The notes under the pieces were generated by a model. The model had not been told where the DNA came from, searched no databases, and saw nothing but the letters and a program-made list of their open reading frames with translations. From assembly GCA_947246015.1 (NCBI GenBank), contig CAMXQE010000001.1, positions 62,001-126,000 on the forward strand: a DNA stretch of 64,000 nt, read 5' to 3'. Position numbers and translations under genes: made by a program. Position 1 is the stretch's first letter. Each line of letters begins with the position of its first letter. This document shows, in pieces, positions 38,158 to 47,827 of this stretch. Origin of the DNA: an uncultured Lachnospiraceae bacterium. GTDB taxonomy: Bacteria > Bacillota > Clostridia > Lachnospirales > Lachnospiraceae.

Positions 38158-39748
38158 TTCCAACCTCCTCCGCAAAACGCCTGTCGTGTTCCACCATGAG
38201 TAAAGTCGGCTGATATTGCTTAATCAGCTCTTCTATCTGCATACGCGAAAACACATCGATAAAATTTAACGGTTCGTCCCATACATACAAATGAGCCTGC
38301 TCGCAAAGACTTCTGGCTATCAGTACTTTCTTTTTCTGTCCTCCGCTGTATTCCTCCATCTTTTTGTCAAACTGTGTCCTGGAAAAATCCAGTTTCCGAA
38401 GCAGTGCTTTAAATAATGTTTCATCCATATCATATTGCAGGACATATTCTTCCAAACTGCCATGGAGATGGGATGTATCCTGCGGCACATAAGAAATCTT
38501 AAGCCCGGCAGCTGTCTCTAACATGCCGTCCACTATCATGCCGCCTGCATCCATCCCATCATATACTGCATTAAGAAGCGCTTTCATAATACTGGACTTA
38601 CCGCATCCGTTACGCCCCTGCAATACGATTCTGTCCCCATTCCTTATCTCCATTCCGAACCCGGTCAGAATCTGCCTTCCCTTCTGCCTTTCTCTTACCT
38701 GCATTTCTTCATCCATCTCATGTTCTGTTTTCATTCCTTCCATATCATGCCATTCCTCTTTCCCGTTCGAACCGCACCCGGGATACCGGATTCCAACCTC
38801 TTCCATCCGCACCAACACCTCTTTATGATGCTGTATGGGAAATAATTTCAGGCTTTCCACTGTCTCAATATTTTTCAGCAATCCGGATTTTTCCTCGATT
38901 GCCCGATTCTGACGCCGTTCCAGACTTTTCCGACGCATCTGCATCCGGCGGGACTTTTCGCCGATATAAGCTCTCAAATCAATACTTTTTTCATATTTCC
39001 CCGCTTTCCCTCCTATTTTTGTCGCTTCCACATCATCCGCCCATTGGCCTGCCTGTCTCGCTGCTACCGTCAGCCTGCGGATATCTTTCTTCAGCCGCTC
39101 ATTCTCTGCCTGCTCATACTCATCCTGCCTCCTTTTATTTTCCCACCAGCTGGAGAAATTTCCCTGCTGTACTTCTATATCCGCCTTATTAATCGTCAGC
39201 ACATGGTCGATGCATTTATCCAGGAATGCTCTGTCATGGGAAACCAAAAGAAAACCTTTCTTATGATTCAGATAATCGCTGACCAGCTCCCTCGCCTCCA
39301 TATCCAAATGATTCGTCGGCTCATCAATCAGCAGAAACCGATTTTCTCCCGAAAACAGCACTGCCAGCATAACCTTCACCCGCTCCCCGTTACTGAGCGT
39401 TTCAAACGGACGGTACAGCACATCCGCCTCCACATGAAGAAAAGTCAGTTCCCTGCATATTTTCCAAAACTCATATTCCGGATTCATTTCTTCGATAATG
39501 GAAAGCGTATCCTTCTTCTGATTGGAAACCGGAAACGGAAAATAATCAAACTCCACGGACGCCGTTATCGTCCCCCGATACTCATATTTCCCCATCAGAA
39601 GATTTAAAAACGTAGTTTTCCCCCGTCCATTCCTCGCAACAAATCCCAATTTCCAATCTGTATCAATCTGAAAAGAAACATCCTCAAATATATTATCGTA
39701 ACTGCCTTCATAATAAAAAGTTAAATGATTTACACTAATTTGCGACAT
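38138..39748 (-). CDS. ABC-F ATPase, Lsa-like ribosomal protection protein
   Basis: I start at the third codon of the open frame (ATG ending at 39748) because GGAGGT touches the first ATG. The 536-residue protein has two ATPase domains (ARNGRGKTTFL and LQGRNGCGKSS; signatures LSNGERVK and YSGGQKKKV) joined by a long charged linker, and no membrane segments. The N-terminal sequence resembles Lsa/Vga-type proteins, which displace lincosamides, streptogramin A and pleuromutilins from the ribosome. Resistance is likely but not certain; no attenuator leader was identified. Confidence 0.88.
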   Translation of the reverse strand: MSQISVNHLTFYYEGSYDNIFEDVSFQIDTDWKLGFVARNGRGKTTFLNLLMGKYEYRGTITASVEFDYFPFPVSNQKKDTLSIIEEMNPEYEFWKICRELTFLHVEADVLYRPFETLSNGERVKVMLAVLFSGENRFLLIDEPTNHLDMEARELVSDYLNHKKGFLLVSHDRAFLDKCIDHVLTINKADIEVQQGNFSSWWENKRRQDEYEQAENERLKKDIRRLTVAARQAGQWADDVEATKIGGKAGKYEKSIDLRAYIGEKSRRMQMRRKSLERRQNRAIEEKSGLLKNIETVESLKLFPIQHHKEVLVRMEEVGIRYPGCGSNGKEEWHDMEGMKTEHEMDEEMQVRERQKGRQILTGFGMEIRNGDRIVLQGRNGCGKSSIMKALLNAVYDGMDAGGMIVDGMLETAAGLKISYVPQDTSHLHGSLEEYVLQYDMDETLFKALLRKLDFSRTQFDKKMEEYSGGQKKKVLIARSLCEQAHLYVWDEPLNFIDVFSRMQIEELIKQYQPTLLMVEHDRRFAEEVGTKVICL

Positions 39749-39775
39749 ATACATACCTCCTGCCCTGTTTCATCT

Positions 39776-39889
39776 CCTTACGCACCCCTGTGCAATTGAG
39801 TAGGGGAAATAATTTTCCCCCTACTCCTGCGCGGGGCATCCGTCAGCTCTGCTGACACACTTCCTTTGGATGCCCCTGTGCATAAAAAA
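39776..39889. repeat. Modular structured intergenic repeat, copy 2 (unit A only)
   Basis: It starts with the tail of a B unit (CCTTACGCACCCCTG), then one A-type unit: stem GAGTAGGGGAAA/TTTTCCCCCTACTC, then GGGCATCCGT with a later GGATGCCC arm enclosing CAGCTCTGCTG. It ends in TGTGCATAAAAAAA, the T-tract of a leftward terminator. Compared with copy 1 the outer stem has changed on both sides (CACCC/GGGTG to CATCC/GGATG), so pairing is kept. Confidence 0.85.
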
Positions 39890-39913
39890 AGTGCAGAAAT
39901 AATCTTCTGCACT
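39883..39913 (-). terminator. Leftward intrinsic terminator
   Basis: A perfect 9-bp stem (AGTGCAGAA 39890-39898 with TTCTGCACT 39905-39913) is followed on the leftward strand by seven T. The nearest leftward gene ends at 40179. It abuts the structured repeat. Confidence 0.75.
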
Positions 39914-40178
39914 CATAAAATCACAGTCTGCATCTGCCACAACCGCTGCTTCCCCACAAGCTTTTCTATTCCCTGCAAATGCATATTCCAAACCGTTTAT
40001 ATAAAAGAGATATCAGATAAAATTATTCCTGCCCGCATGATAAAAATACCGCTTACAATAATAACGGTCCCAAGCCTTATCATGCACTATTCAGTTACTG
40101 ATTAGCAAGAATAAATTATCATTTACACATCTCCTGTCTGTTAAATTTCTTCCAGTATAACGACATAATATATAAATG

Positions 40179-41765
40179 TCAATACTCTTCTCCATTTACC
40201 ACCAGACTTTCCACACCTTCAAGAAAACTGAAATCACACCCTTCCCCTGTTTCCAGCTTCACATATTTCAGATTCGGACACTCCTTCAGCACACTCCAGT
40301 CCGTAATCTCTTCAAATGCCTTTTCCAGTCTGAGATTCTCCAGCTCCTTCAAATTCCCAAGGAATGAAATATCTTTTACCTGCGTCTCCCTGTCTTCAAT
40401 ATCCCTTGATAAAATCAGGCTTTTTAACCCGGTCAGTTCTCCCAGCCCGCTATAAGACTCTAAATCCGAAATCTGTAACAGCACGGTTTCCAAATTCGCA
40501 AAATGCTTCATATCCTGAATGACCGCCTGACCGAAATCATCAGGAAGTGAACAGTCTTCAAAATTCTGCCAGATTTCTTCAAACGAACAGGAATACGTTT
40601 CATCGTTTACATAAAGCATATCATCCGGATACCATTCTATTAAGCCGAGTACTGTAATTTCCTCCAGCTCGCTCGCATATACCGGCTCCTCCTCTCCTTT
40701 TTCAAGAAATCGGCGGACGCCGCATTCCAAAATCGGTTCTTCCCAGGAAACAACATAGTCTTCCGCCTCACTGATATGATGCAGCGCCGCCTGCTCCGCA
40801 GAAGACTTCCATGCCTTACCTGTAACTGCTTTGTACCCGACAGCAAACGCATTATGGAAGCCCTCATAATCCCACGCATCTTCTCCCATATAGCTTACCC
40901 CTGCTCCGCTCCAAATGCTGAAATCTTCATCGATTCCCTCCGAAGCATCCTCTTTGAAATCCGCCGTTATATAACGTACCAGATTCTCTAGCGGATATAC
41001 TTCATCTTTCGGACCGATTCCTATAAATTCTGCTTTCAGATTTTCACATAAACGGTAGCCTACCGCCTCCGTCCACAATTTTCCATCCTTATCTTCAAGT
41101 TCATAAGAATAGAAGTACAACGCATCTCCATTTTCCAAAGTATAAGTTTCAAACTGCAGGCTGCCTGCCGCTTCCCCTAAAACCTCTTCTTTCCGCCGGT
41201 TTAAAGATTCGCAGAACGCTTCAAAATCTGCCGAAAAACCGTTTCGTCCAAAATTATTTCTGGAAACATTAAAAGTCACTTCCGTTTTTTCACCCCGCGG
41301 ATAAAGCGCTCCGAGTTCCGTATCTAAATTGGTTGTTCCGAAAGCCCAGTCTTTAGGATAATCAAACTGAAATACACCGTATTGCAGTCCGCCAAGGCTT
41401 CCTTCCTGCTTCGGAATATATAACTTTTCACCTAAAAGGGCCAATTCCTGCCCCGGATAAATCAAATCCGGATTTTTGATTTCATTGTTGACTGCAATCT
41501 CAAAACTTCTGCTTCCATCCCCGTAACAATTCTTTGCGATTGACCATAGACAGTCACCTTCTTTAACCGTATATTCCGATTCCCCTGCATAAACCAGAAT
41601 ATAATCTGATTCCTTTCCTGTTATCCGGGATACCGGAGTATATTCACCGGACTCCGATGCCGCCCTGACCTGTCCTGCCCCCGACAGCTGAACTAACATG
41701 CCCGATAAAATGATACCGGCTGTCCATCCGGTTATCTTTAAAACTCTCTTCCTGCTATACCTCAT
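40179..41765 (-). CDS. Secreted LysM and leucine-rich-repeat protein
   Basis: I start at the ATG ending at 41765 (GGGAG upstream), giving 528 residues with a signal peptide (about 1-35, ending RAASES). A LysM peptidoglycan-binding domain follows (about 50-95, YTVKEGDCLWSIAKNCYG ... NPDLIYPGQEL). A large middle domain of unknown type runs to about 330. The C-terminal part has leucine-rich repeats (LKSLILSRDI, LGNLKELENLRLEKAFE, CPNLKYVKLE). It is a cell-wall-attached protein, perhaps binding another protein through the repeats. The frame is open further upstream without a signal peptide. Confidence 0.88.
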   Translation of the reverse strand: MRYSRKRVLKITGWTAGIILSGMLVQLSGAGQVRAASESGEYTPVSRITGKESDYILVYAGESEYTVKEGDCLWSIAKNCYGDGSRSFEIAVNNEIKNPDLIYPGQELALLGEKLYIPKQEGSLGGLQYGVFQFDYPKDWAFGTTNLDTELGALYPRGEKTEVTFNVSRNNFGRNGFSADFEAFCESLNRRKEEVLGEAAGSLQFETYTLENGDALYFYSYELEDKDGKLWTEAVGYRLCENLKAEFIGIGPKDEVYPLENLVRYITADFKEDASEGIDEDFSIWSGAGVSYMGEDAWDYEGFHNAFAVGYKAVTGKAWKSSAEQAALHHISEAEDYVVSWEEPILECGVRRFLEKGEEEPVYASELEEITVLGLIEWYPDDMLYVNDETYSCSFEEIWQNFEDCSLPDDFGQAVIQDMKHFANLETVLLQISDLESYSGLGELTGLKSLILSRDIEDRETQVKDISFLGNLKELENLRLEKAFEEITDWSVLKECPNLKYVKLETGEGCDFSFLEGVESLVVNGEEY

Positions 41766-41943
41766 ATTCTCCCCCGTTTCCGCACGGTCCGTTACATCTG
41801 TCAATCCGCACTTACCACATAGACACAAACCTGTACCTGCTTTTTTCTGCTCTTATTTTATAGGAAATTTGCATCAAAGTAGCATCAGAATTGCATCAAA
41901 TCTGCATCATCCGCAGTTTTCCGGGTTTTTTTCATCTATGAAA

Positions 41944-43545
41944 CTATCCTACGCTTTCCATACGTTCAAAGTTAAGCGATGCAATTATCATCATAACAAC
42001 TGTCAGAGCTGCTACCGCCATAATCAGAGCAATCAGACCCGCTTCCAGTGAAATCAGCAATGTCCCTGCCACAGCGCCTAAAACACCAAATACAATCACG
42101 ATTCCTTCAAAAAATAATCTGGCAAACTGTTTTCCCACAGAGCCGAGAATATCGCCGAGAAAAGCCTCTATCATAACTTCCGCATACAGCTTACATGCCT
42201 GTAAGCATATATAAACTGCTATAATCAGCACAATCCGTACAACCGGAAGTCCCATCACGATACCCGTTGGAAGAGTAAGCAGACATCCATCTGCGAATGC
42301 CCTGATATGTTCCATCAGCGTCGCATACCACAGCTTACGGAACGCACTGTCCGGAATGAGATAAGTATAGGGTTTTGTCAGCTCTTTTCCCCACTTCCCT
42401 GCATAGCTGGCAAAAATAAAAGTAAGATAAGCCATCGCCCCAAGAATAACAAAAGACGTCATCTCACCCAGCTCACTCCTGTAAGCGAATACCGCCAGGG
42501 CGATTCCTGCAATGAGACAAACCAGCGTATAAAATCCAAAGATAAAAAAACGGTTTTTCTTATACTCCAAAAGCTGACGATAAAACAAAGCTTTCGCATA
42601 ACTTCCCTTATAAACAACGGTTGCCTTCCCGTACTTCTTTTTCCATCCGGTAATCACTACTTCCCCTTTTTTCCCTCTTTGCCTCGCTTCCTCATAATCC
42701 TCGGCAAATTTTATGGCATCCTCATAATATTTACCGATGCATTTCATACGTACTGCCAGTATGAACAGAAAAACAACCGCGGCAAAATACAAGACCGAAC
42801 CTGTCACATTCACAACGGACGGCCCCATGAAAAACAAATGAAGAAACGCAATGTACCACCCAATGACAGGCACCATCTGAATCGCAGGACTGTGCAGATA
42901 CCCTGCTACTGCCCCCAGACTAACTCCTTCCTTTATATAAACCACAATGCCGATTAATATAAAAACTCCTAATACCGTATATATAGACAGCTGAAGCAGA
43001 AACATCTGTTTTCGGTCCAGTCTTTCATTTCCGTAACAAAGCACCATCATGGAAGCTTCCAATATGTTTTCCACCACACAGGAAAACAACAGATATACAA
43101 GCATCTTCCATACCGGCATATGAAACCACACAACACCGCCTATCGTCAGGATGACGCTCAATATCATTCCCAAAACAACCGCTTTTATATGTGAATATAA
43201 CAAAATATTTTTCGGACTCAGCGGAGCAGAAAACAGAAAATGGATATCCGGCTGCCTGAATATCAAACCCTTTCTTTTGCAATATGAAATCAGATTGGAC
43301 GGAATAATGAAAAACGTAAAAGCCGTAAGAAGCGCTGTCAGCGCTGATGCTGTTTCCGCACTTCCCTCCTCCCACATGTCAAAAAAAGCAATGGAAAAAG
43401 AGCGGAAGAAAAATACGAAATATATAATTACCAATAATAGATAAATATACGTCACTGGTTTACGAAGTGCCTTTTTCACCCTGTTTTTTATTGTTTTCTT
43501 ATAAAGAAAGAAAAACACCTGCCAATTATCCATTATCTTTCCCAT
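41944..43545 (-). CDS. ABC exporter permease (putative ABC_export family)
   Basis: The 533-residue membrane protein has about twelve helices. The N-terminal FFFLYKKTIKNRVKKAL segment and the segment around LIFRQPDIHFLFSAPLSPKNILLYSHIK are typical of Firmicutes permeases in the ABC_export family. It starts 2 bp after the ATPase stop, so the two are coupled. Direction and substrate are not known; related systems are thought to export peptides or antibiotics. No accessory gene is attached. Confidence 0.82.
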   Translation of the reverse strand: MGKIMDNWQVFFFLYKKTIKNRVKKALRKPVTYIYLLLVIIYFVFFFRSFSIAFFDMWEEGSAETASALTALLTAFTFFIIPSNLISYCKRKGLIFRQPDIHFLFSAPLSPKNILLYSHIKAVVLGMILSVILTIGGVVWFHMPVWKMLVYLLFSCVVENILEASMMVLCYGNERLDRKQMFLLQLSIYTVLGVFILIGIVVYIKEGVSLGAVAGYLHSPAIQMVPVIGWYIAFLHLFFMGPSVVNVTGSVLYFAAVVFLFILAVRMKCIGKYYEDAIKFAEDYEEARQRGKKGEVVITGWKKKYGKATVVYKGSYAKALFYRQLLEYKKNRFFIFGFYTLVCLIAGIALAVFAYRSELGEMTSFVILGAMAYLTFIFASYAGKWGKELTKPYTYLIPDSAFRKLWYATLMEHIRAFADGCLLTLPTGIVMGLPVVRIVLIIAVYICLQACKLYAEVMIEAFLGDILGSVGKQFARLFFEGIVIVFGVLGAVAGTLLISLEAGLIALIMAVAALTVVMMIIASLNFERMESVG

Positions 43546-43547
43546 AT

Positions 43548-44276
43548 CTACGATTCCTCTCCCGGCCTGCCGCTTTCTTTCCCATTCACGGCATCCGTAA
43601 CATGGAAAAACAGCTCTTCCAAATCATCTTCCTTCACTTCGCTCTTCCGATAAGAAGCTATGATACGCCCTTTATCCATTACAAACATGATATCCCACAA
43701 CTCTTTTACCATTTCCAGCATATGGGTGCTGATTAGAACTGTCACACCCTCCGCTTTCAATTCCAGAATCACCTGCTTTAACTCCTTTATCGCTGCCGGG
43801 TCCAACCCAACCATCGGTTCGTCCAACAGAATCACATCCGGATGAATCATCAGCGCACAGCAGATGCTGACTTTCTGCATCATGCCCTTGGAAAGCTCAT
43901 TTCCCAATTTATCCTGCTTATCCCACAATTCAAAACGCTCCAGCAGTTTTTGCACTTCCTCTTCCGAAACCTGCAGATGATACGCATGAATCATAAAATC
44001 CATATGTTCCCTCACCGTCAGGGCTTCATACATCGCCGGAAGTTCCGGCACATATGCAAAAACTTTTTTTGCCTCTATACTGCAGGCCTCTTTTCCTTTA
44101 ATATAGATACTCCCCTGATACCGCAAAAGCCCCGCAATACTTTTAATTACCGTAGACTTCCCTGCCCCGTTCGGTCCAAGCAGTATCCCGACCTGACCGT
44201 TTTCTACGGTAAAACTTACATCATCCGCTGCTTTGTATTTTCCATACACTTTTGTTAAACCCTTAATTTCCAGCAT
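43548..44276 (-). CDS. ABC transporter ATP-binding protein (CcmA type)
   Basis: The 242-residue ATPase has Walker A GPNGAGKSTVIKSI, the signature LSKGMMQKVSI, Walker B VILLDEPMVGLDP and a switch ISTHMLEM. It pairs with the downstream permease to form an exporter-type transporter. Its promoter is at 44355-44383. The C-terminal tail is acidic and charged, about 20 residues longer than the core. Confidence 0.92.
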   Translation of the reverse strand: MLEIKGLTKVYGKYKAADDVSFTVENGQVGILLGPNGAGKSTVIKSIAGLLRYQGSIYIKGKEACSIEAKKVFAYVPELPAMYEALTVREHMDFMIHAYHLQVSEEEVQKLLERFELWDKQDKLGNELSKGMMQKVSICCALMIHPDVILLDEPMVGLDPAAIKELKQVILELKAEGVTVLISTHMLEMVKELWDIMFVMDKGRIIASYRKSEVKEDDLEELFFHVTDAVNGKESGRPGEES

Positions 44277-44354
44277 TTTTACTCCGTTTCTGCGCTGTCT
44301 TTATTCATATCCCTGTTTCTGCGCCGCTTATCATTCATATTAAACTCAAACAAC

Positions 44355-44383
44355 ATGCTATCATCACTAAAAAGAGTTGTCAA
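44355..44383 (-). promoter_or_regulatory. Promoter of the ABC exporter pair
   Basis: On the leftward strand TTGACA (44378-44383) and TAGCAT (44355-44360) are 17 bp apart. The transcript would have a leader of about 75 nt before the ATPase gene. Confidence 0.6.
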
Positions 44384-44408
44384 TGTTCACAATTTTTTCA
44401 CAATTCTA

Positions 44409-44450
44409 TTAGCACTCTCTCTTGACGAGTGCTAATATACGTGTTATATT
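44409..44450 (+). promoter_or_regulatory. CIRCE operator over the hsp20 promoter
   Basis: A perfect CIRCE element, TTAGCACTC (44409-44417), 9-nt spacer, GAGTGCTAA (44427-44435), is the binding site of the heat-shock repressor HrcA. The -35 TTGACG (44422-44427) lies within it. The -10 TATATT (44445-44450) follows at 17 bp. HrcA would directly block RNA polymerase. Regulation by HrcA is established for this motif; the hrcA gene is not in the window. Confidence 0.95.
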
Positions 44451-44550
44451 ATATATAGAACAAGCAAACAAGTATAAAAAAAGTAAACTTGCAGACAATG
44501 TAAAAGAATGTAAATTGGAGCAAGAGCTTAAGAATAAGGAGGAATGACCC

Positions 44551-45003
44551 ATGTTAGTACCCAGTATTTTAGGAAAAGATATGTTCGATGATTTCTTTGG
44601 ATTCCCATTCTATGATGATAAGGATTTTAAGAAGATGGAAAAGAAACTGTATGGCCACAGGGAAAAGAACCTGATGAAAACGGATGTAAAAGAAAGCGAC
44701 AGCGGTTATGAGCTGGAAATGGATTTACCCGGATTTCAAAAAGAAGATGTAAAAGTTTCCCTCGAAAACGGTTACCTGACAGTCAGTGCCGTAAAGGAAT
44801 CTAAAGATGAAACAGAATCCGGCAGGTATATCCGTAGGGAACGCTATTCCGGAGCCTGCCAGAGAAGCTTTTATGTCGGAGAGGATGTAGAACAGGAAGA
44901 CATCAAAGGTGAATTTAAACACGGCATCCTGAAACTGTCCATTCCTAAAAAAGAAGCAAAACCTGCCATTGAGGAAAAGAAATATATCACGATTGAAGGA
45001 TAA
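44551..45003 (+). CDS. Hsp20/alpha-crystallin small heat-shock protein
   Basis: This 150-residue holdase-type chaperone binds unfolding proteins without ATP. The alpha-crystallin domain spans about residues 40-140, with the conserved MDLPGFQKEDVKVSLENGYLTV start and the GILKLSIPKKE end. An IxI-like tail (KKYITIEG) follows. AAGGAGG lies 7-8 nt before the ATG. It is a single gene under the CIRCE promoter with its own terminator, so it should be induced by heat or protein damage. Confidence 0.96.
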   Translation: MLVPSILGKDMFDDFFGFPFYDDKDFKKMEKKLYGHREKNLMKTDVKESDSGYELEMDLPGFQKEDVKVSLENGYLTVSAVKESKDETESGRYIRRERYSGACQRSFYVGEDVEQEDIKGEFKHGILKLSIPKKEAKPAIEEKKYITIEG

Positions 45004-45040
45004 CGGCAGATTCAGATTTGTAACATAAGCGGCATGAGTT

Positions 45041-45096
45041 AAAGGGATACATTCAAGGTTGTGAAAGAATAAACCTTAAATGTATCCCTTTATGAT
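45041..45096 (+). terminator. Intrinsic terminator of hsp20
   Basis: A long stem, AAAGGGATACATT and AAGGTT with the complements AACCTT and AATGTATCCCTTT (45041-45091), has one mismatch and a 10-nt loop. It ends in TTTATGATT, 37 bp after the hsp20 stop. Confidence 0.85.
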
Positions 45097-45202
45097 TAAA
45101 CATAACAGCATTGGATTTCTCCTACATTCTGGCCTCCATCAGATTACTGGAAGAATACCTTCTTAATCCCCTGTAAAACAGAATCAAAATGCAAGCAAAA
45201 AT

Positions 45203-45231
45203 TTGACCATAGACAACAGAAATGCTATACT
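45203..45231 (+). promoter_or_regulatory. Strong promoter of the hyd operon, placed for a leaderless transcript
   Basis: TTGACC (45203-45208), 17 bp, and an extended -10 TGC-TATACT (45226-45231) form a near-consensus promoter. The hydE ATG begins 9 nt after the -10, exactly where transcription should start. No Shine-Dalgarno sequence is present before it. Confidence 0.75.
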
Positions 45232-45239
45232 ATTGACCT

Positions 45240-46337
45240 ATGGAACGAATAAATATACATCAAAATACAAGGTTATTTACCCTTATCGATAAACTGGAGC
45301 AGGAACATTCCCTCACTCCATCCGAATATGAATATCTGATTACCTGCCGCTGTAAAGAAGCAGCGGAGATTCTGGCAGAAAAAGCGGTTTCCCTCCGTCA
45401 GCAGATATACGGTAATTCCGTTTATATAAGAGGTCTCATTGAAATCAGCAACATCTGCAGAAACGACTGCCTGTACTGCGGCATACGGCGGAGCAATCAG
45501 AACTGCGAACGTTACCGGCTGACTGCAGAACAGATACTGGAGTGCTGCGAAGAAGGATATTATCTTGGGTTCCGTACATTCGTACTACAGGGAGGGGAAG
45601 ATGCTTTTTTTACCGACGAAGTCATATGCGGCATCCTTTCGAAAATAAAAAAACAGTATCCTGACTGCGCCGTCACACTTTCTCTGGGCGAAAGAAGCCG
45701 GGACAGCTACCAAAGGCTTTTTGATGCCGGTGCGGACCGTTATCTGCTGCGGCACGAGACTGCGGACTATGAACATTACCAGAAACTGCATCCGCCGGAA
45801 ATGTCCTTCCGCCGCCGGATGGAATGTTTACAGGAGCTGCGTGCAACCGGCTATCAGACAGGCTGTGGCTTTATGGTTGGCTCCCCTTATCAGACTGCAG
45901 CCGAATTGGCGGAAGATTTAAAATTCATCGAAGACTTTCAGCCGGAAATGTGCGGCATAGGACCCTTTATCCCCCACAAAGACACACCTTTTTGCAATAT
46001 GGCTGCCGGAGATGTGGAACTTACCTGTTATCTGCTCTCCATCATACGCCTCATTCATCCCCCCGTGCTGCTTCCGGCTACGACAGCATTGGGAACCATA
46101 GACCCGGACGGACGGGAAAAAGGTATTTTATCAGGTGCAAACGTCGTCATGCCCAATCTGTCTCCTGTTTCTGTCCGAAAGAAATATGAATTATACAACA
46201 ACAAAATCTGTACCGGCGACGAATCCGCCCAATGTAAAAGCCTCCTTGCCAAAAAAATGGAATCCATCGGCTATGAAATTGTCACAGACCGCGGAGATAT
46301 AAAAAATCAAATAGAAAAAACCAGCCATCCGGAATGA
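45240..46337 (+). CDS. hydE: [FeFe] hydrogenase maturase, radical SAM
   Basis: HydE is a radical-SAM enzyme that works with HydG and HydF to build the 2Fe subcluster of [FeFe] hydrogenase. The 365-residue protein shows the cluster motif at C73-x3-C77-x2-C80 (CRNDCLYC) and the core segment VLQGGEDAFFTDE. Length and position of the motif match known HydE. The ATG at 45240 is the only plausible start, because no other ATG, GTG or TTG precedes the conserved domain. hydG follows after 25 bp. The promoter lies immediately upstream. Confidence 0.96.
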   Translation: MERINIHQNTRLFTLIDKLEQEHSLTPSEYEYLITCRCKEAAEILAEKAVSLRQQIYGNSVYIRGLIEISNICRNDCLYCGIRRSNQNCERYRLTAEQILECCEEGYYLGFRTFVLQGGEDAFFTDEVICGILSKIKKQYPDCAVTLSLGERSRDSYQRLFDAGADRYLLRHETADYEHYQKLHPPEMSFRRRMECLQELRATGYQTGCGFMVGSPYQTAAELAEDLKFIEDFQPEMCGIGPFIPHKDTPFCNMAAGDVELTCYLLSIIRLIHPPVLLPATTALGTIDPDGREKGILSGANVVMPNLSPVSVRKKYELYNNKICTGDESAQCKSLLAKKMESIGYEIVTDRGDIKNQIEKTSHPE

Positions 46338-46362
46338 CAGCCGGAAGAAAGGAAGAAAAACT

Positions 46363-47811
46363 ATGGCAACCTATAACCCAAAATCTCTCAAAGCAGAAGA
46401 ATTTATCAATGACGGGGAAATCCTCGAAACCCTGGAATATGCAGAACAGAACAAACATAACCTCACCCTGATTAACGAAATCCTCGAAAAAGCCCGTCCG
46501 CGCAAAACGGAAAACGGCTGTGTATGCAGCGGGCTGACCCACAGGGAGGCTTCCGTTCTGCTCGCCTGCGACATTCCCGAAAAAGTGGAAGAAATCTACC
46601 GCATTGCGGAGGAAATCAAACTCTCCTTCTACGGCAACCGTATTGTAATGTTCGCGCCGCTGTACTTATCCAATTACTGTGTCAACGGCTGCCTGTACTG
46701 TCCGTACCACATGACAAACAAACACATCACACGCAAAAAACTGACACAGGAAGAGGTGAAACAGGAAGTCATCGCCCTTCAGGATATGGGGCATAAACGG
46801 CTTGCCATTGAAGCAGGGGAAGACCCGGTACAAAATCCGATTGAATATATACTGGAATGTATCCAAACCATTTACAGCATCAACCACAAAAACGGCGCCA
46901 TCCGCCGTGTCAACGTAAACATCGCCGCCACTACAGTAGAAAATTACCGCCGTCTGAAGGAAGCCGGAATCGGAACTTACATTCTTTTTCAGGAAACGTA
47001 TCATAAAAAAAGTTATCTGGAACTGCATCCTACCGGCCCGAAACACGATTACGATTACCATACGGAAGCAATGGACCGTGCCATGGAAGGCGGCATCGAT
47101 GATGTAGGATTAGGCGTACTCTTTGGTTTGGAACTGTATAAGTATGAATTTGCAGGACTCATCATGCACGCAGAACATCTGGAAGCGGTTCACGGCGTAG
47201 GCCCCCATACCATCAGCGTACCCCGGGTAAAACATGCGGATGATATCGACCCGGATGTATTTGACAATTCCATCCCGGATGATATATTCGCTAAAATCAT
47301 AGCATGTATCCGGCTGGCCGTACCTTATACGGGCATGATTATCTCTACAAGAGAGTCACAGGAAGTCAGGGAGCAGGCCCTGCGTCTCGGTATTTCACAG
47401 GTCAGCGGCGCCTCCCGCACTTCGGTGGGCGGTTATACGGAGGCGGAACGCCCCCACGATTCCGAGCAGTTCGATGTGTCCGACCAGCGTTCCCTTGATG
47501 AAGTGGTACGCTGGCTGATGGAAAACGGTCATATCCCTTCTTTCTGTACCGCCTGCTACCGTGAAGGGCGCACCGGCGACCGCTTTATGAGCCTGTGCAA
47601 AAACGGTCAGATTCTCAACTGCTGTCATCCTAACGCACTGATGACGCTGACCGAATATCTGGCAGACTATGCATCGGAAGAAACAAAGAAAACAGGATTT
47701 GAATTAATCCACAAAGAACTTGCCAAAATTCCAAATGACAAAGTACGTTCCATCGCCGCACAGAACATTGAAGATATAAAAAACTCCAACCGGAGGGATT
47801 TCCGGTTTTAG
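46363..47811 (+). CDS. hydG: [FeFe] hydrogenase maturase, tyrosine lyase
   Basis: HydG is a radical-SAM enzyme that splits tyrosine to give the CO and CN ligands of the H-cluster. The 482-residue protein has the N-terminal cluster motif C106-x3-C110-x2-C113 (CVNGCLYC). The C-terminal cysteines (FCTACYREGRTGDRFMSLCKNG) bind the second, substrate-delivering cluster. AGGAAGAAAA lies before the ATG. hydF follows after 16 bp. The gene order hydE-hydG-hydF is compact, and no hydrogenase subunit gene or TM1266-like gene is present. Confidence 0.97.
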   Translation: MATYNPKSLKAEEFINDGEILETLEYAEQNKHNLTLINEILEKARPRKTENGCVCSGLTHREASVLLACDIPEKVEEIYRIAEEIKLSFYGNRIVMFAPLYLSNYCVNGCLYCPYHMTNKHITRKKLTQEEVKQEVIALQDMGHKRLAIEAGEDPVQNPIEYILECIQTIYSINHKNGAIRRVNVNIAATTVENYRRLKEAGIGTYILFQETYHKKSYLELHPTGPKHDYDYHTEAMDRAMEGGIDDVGLGVLFGLELYKYEFAGLIMHAEHLEAVHGVGPHTISVPRVKHADDIDPDVFDNSIPDDIFAKIIACIRLAVPYTGMIISTRESQEVREQALRLGISQVSGASRTSVGGYTEAERPHDSEQFDVSDQRSLDEVVRWLMENGHIPSFCTACYREGRTGDRFMSLCKNGQILNCCHPNALMTLTEYLADYASEETKKTGFELIHKELAKIPNDKVRSIAAQNIEDIKNSNRRDFRF

Positions 47812-47827
47812 CAGAAATGAGGTAAAA

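Larger units (their letters stand above)
39749..40178. other. Intergenic region with structured repeat and terminator
   Basis: The 430-bp gap holds the structured repeat (39776-39889) and a leftward terminator (39883-39913). Between 39914 and 40178 I see no convincing gene. On the leftward strand a frame with AGGAG before an ATG reads six codons, two stops and then a 28-residue hydrophobic peptide (MIRLGTVIIVSG...). It may be a decayed small membrane-peptide gene. Confidence 0.4.

Noticed and set aside
39866..40105. Rightward 79-codon open frame
   Set aside because: It starts inside the structured repeat and terminator, has no ribosome site and looks non-coding.
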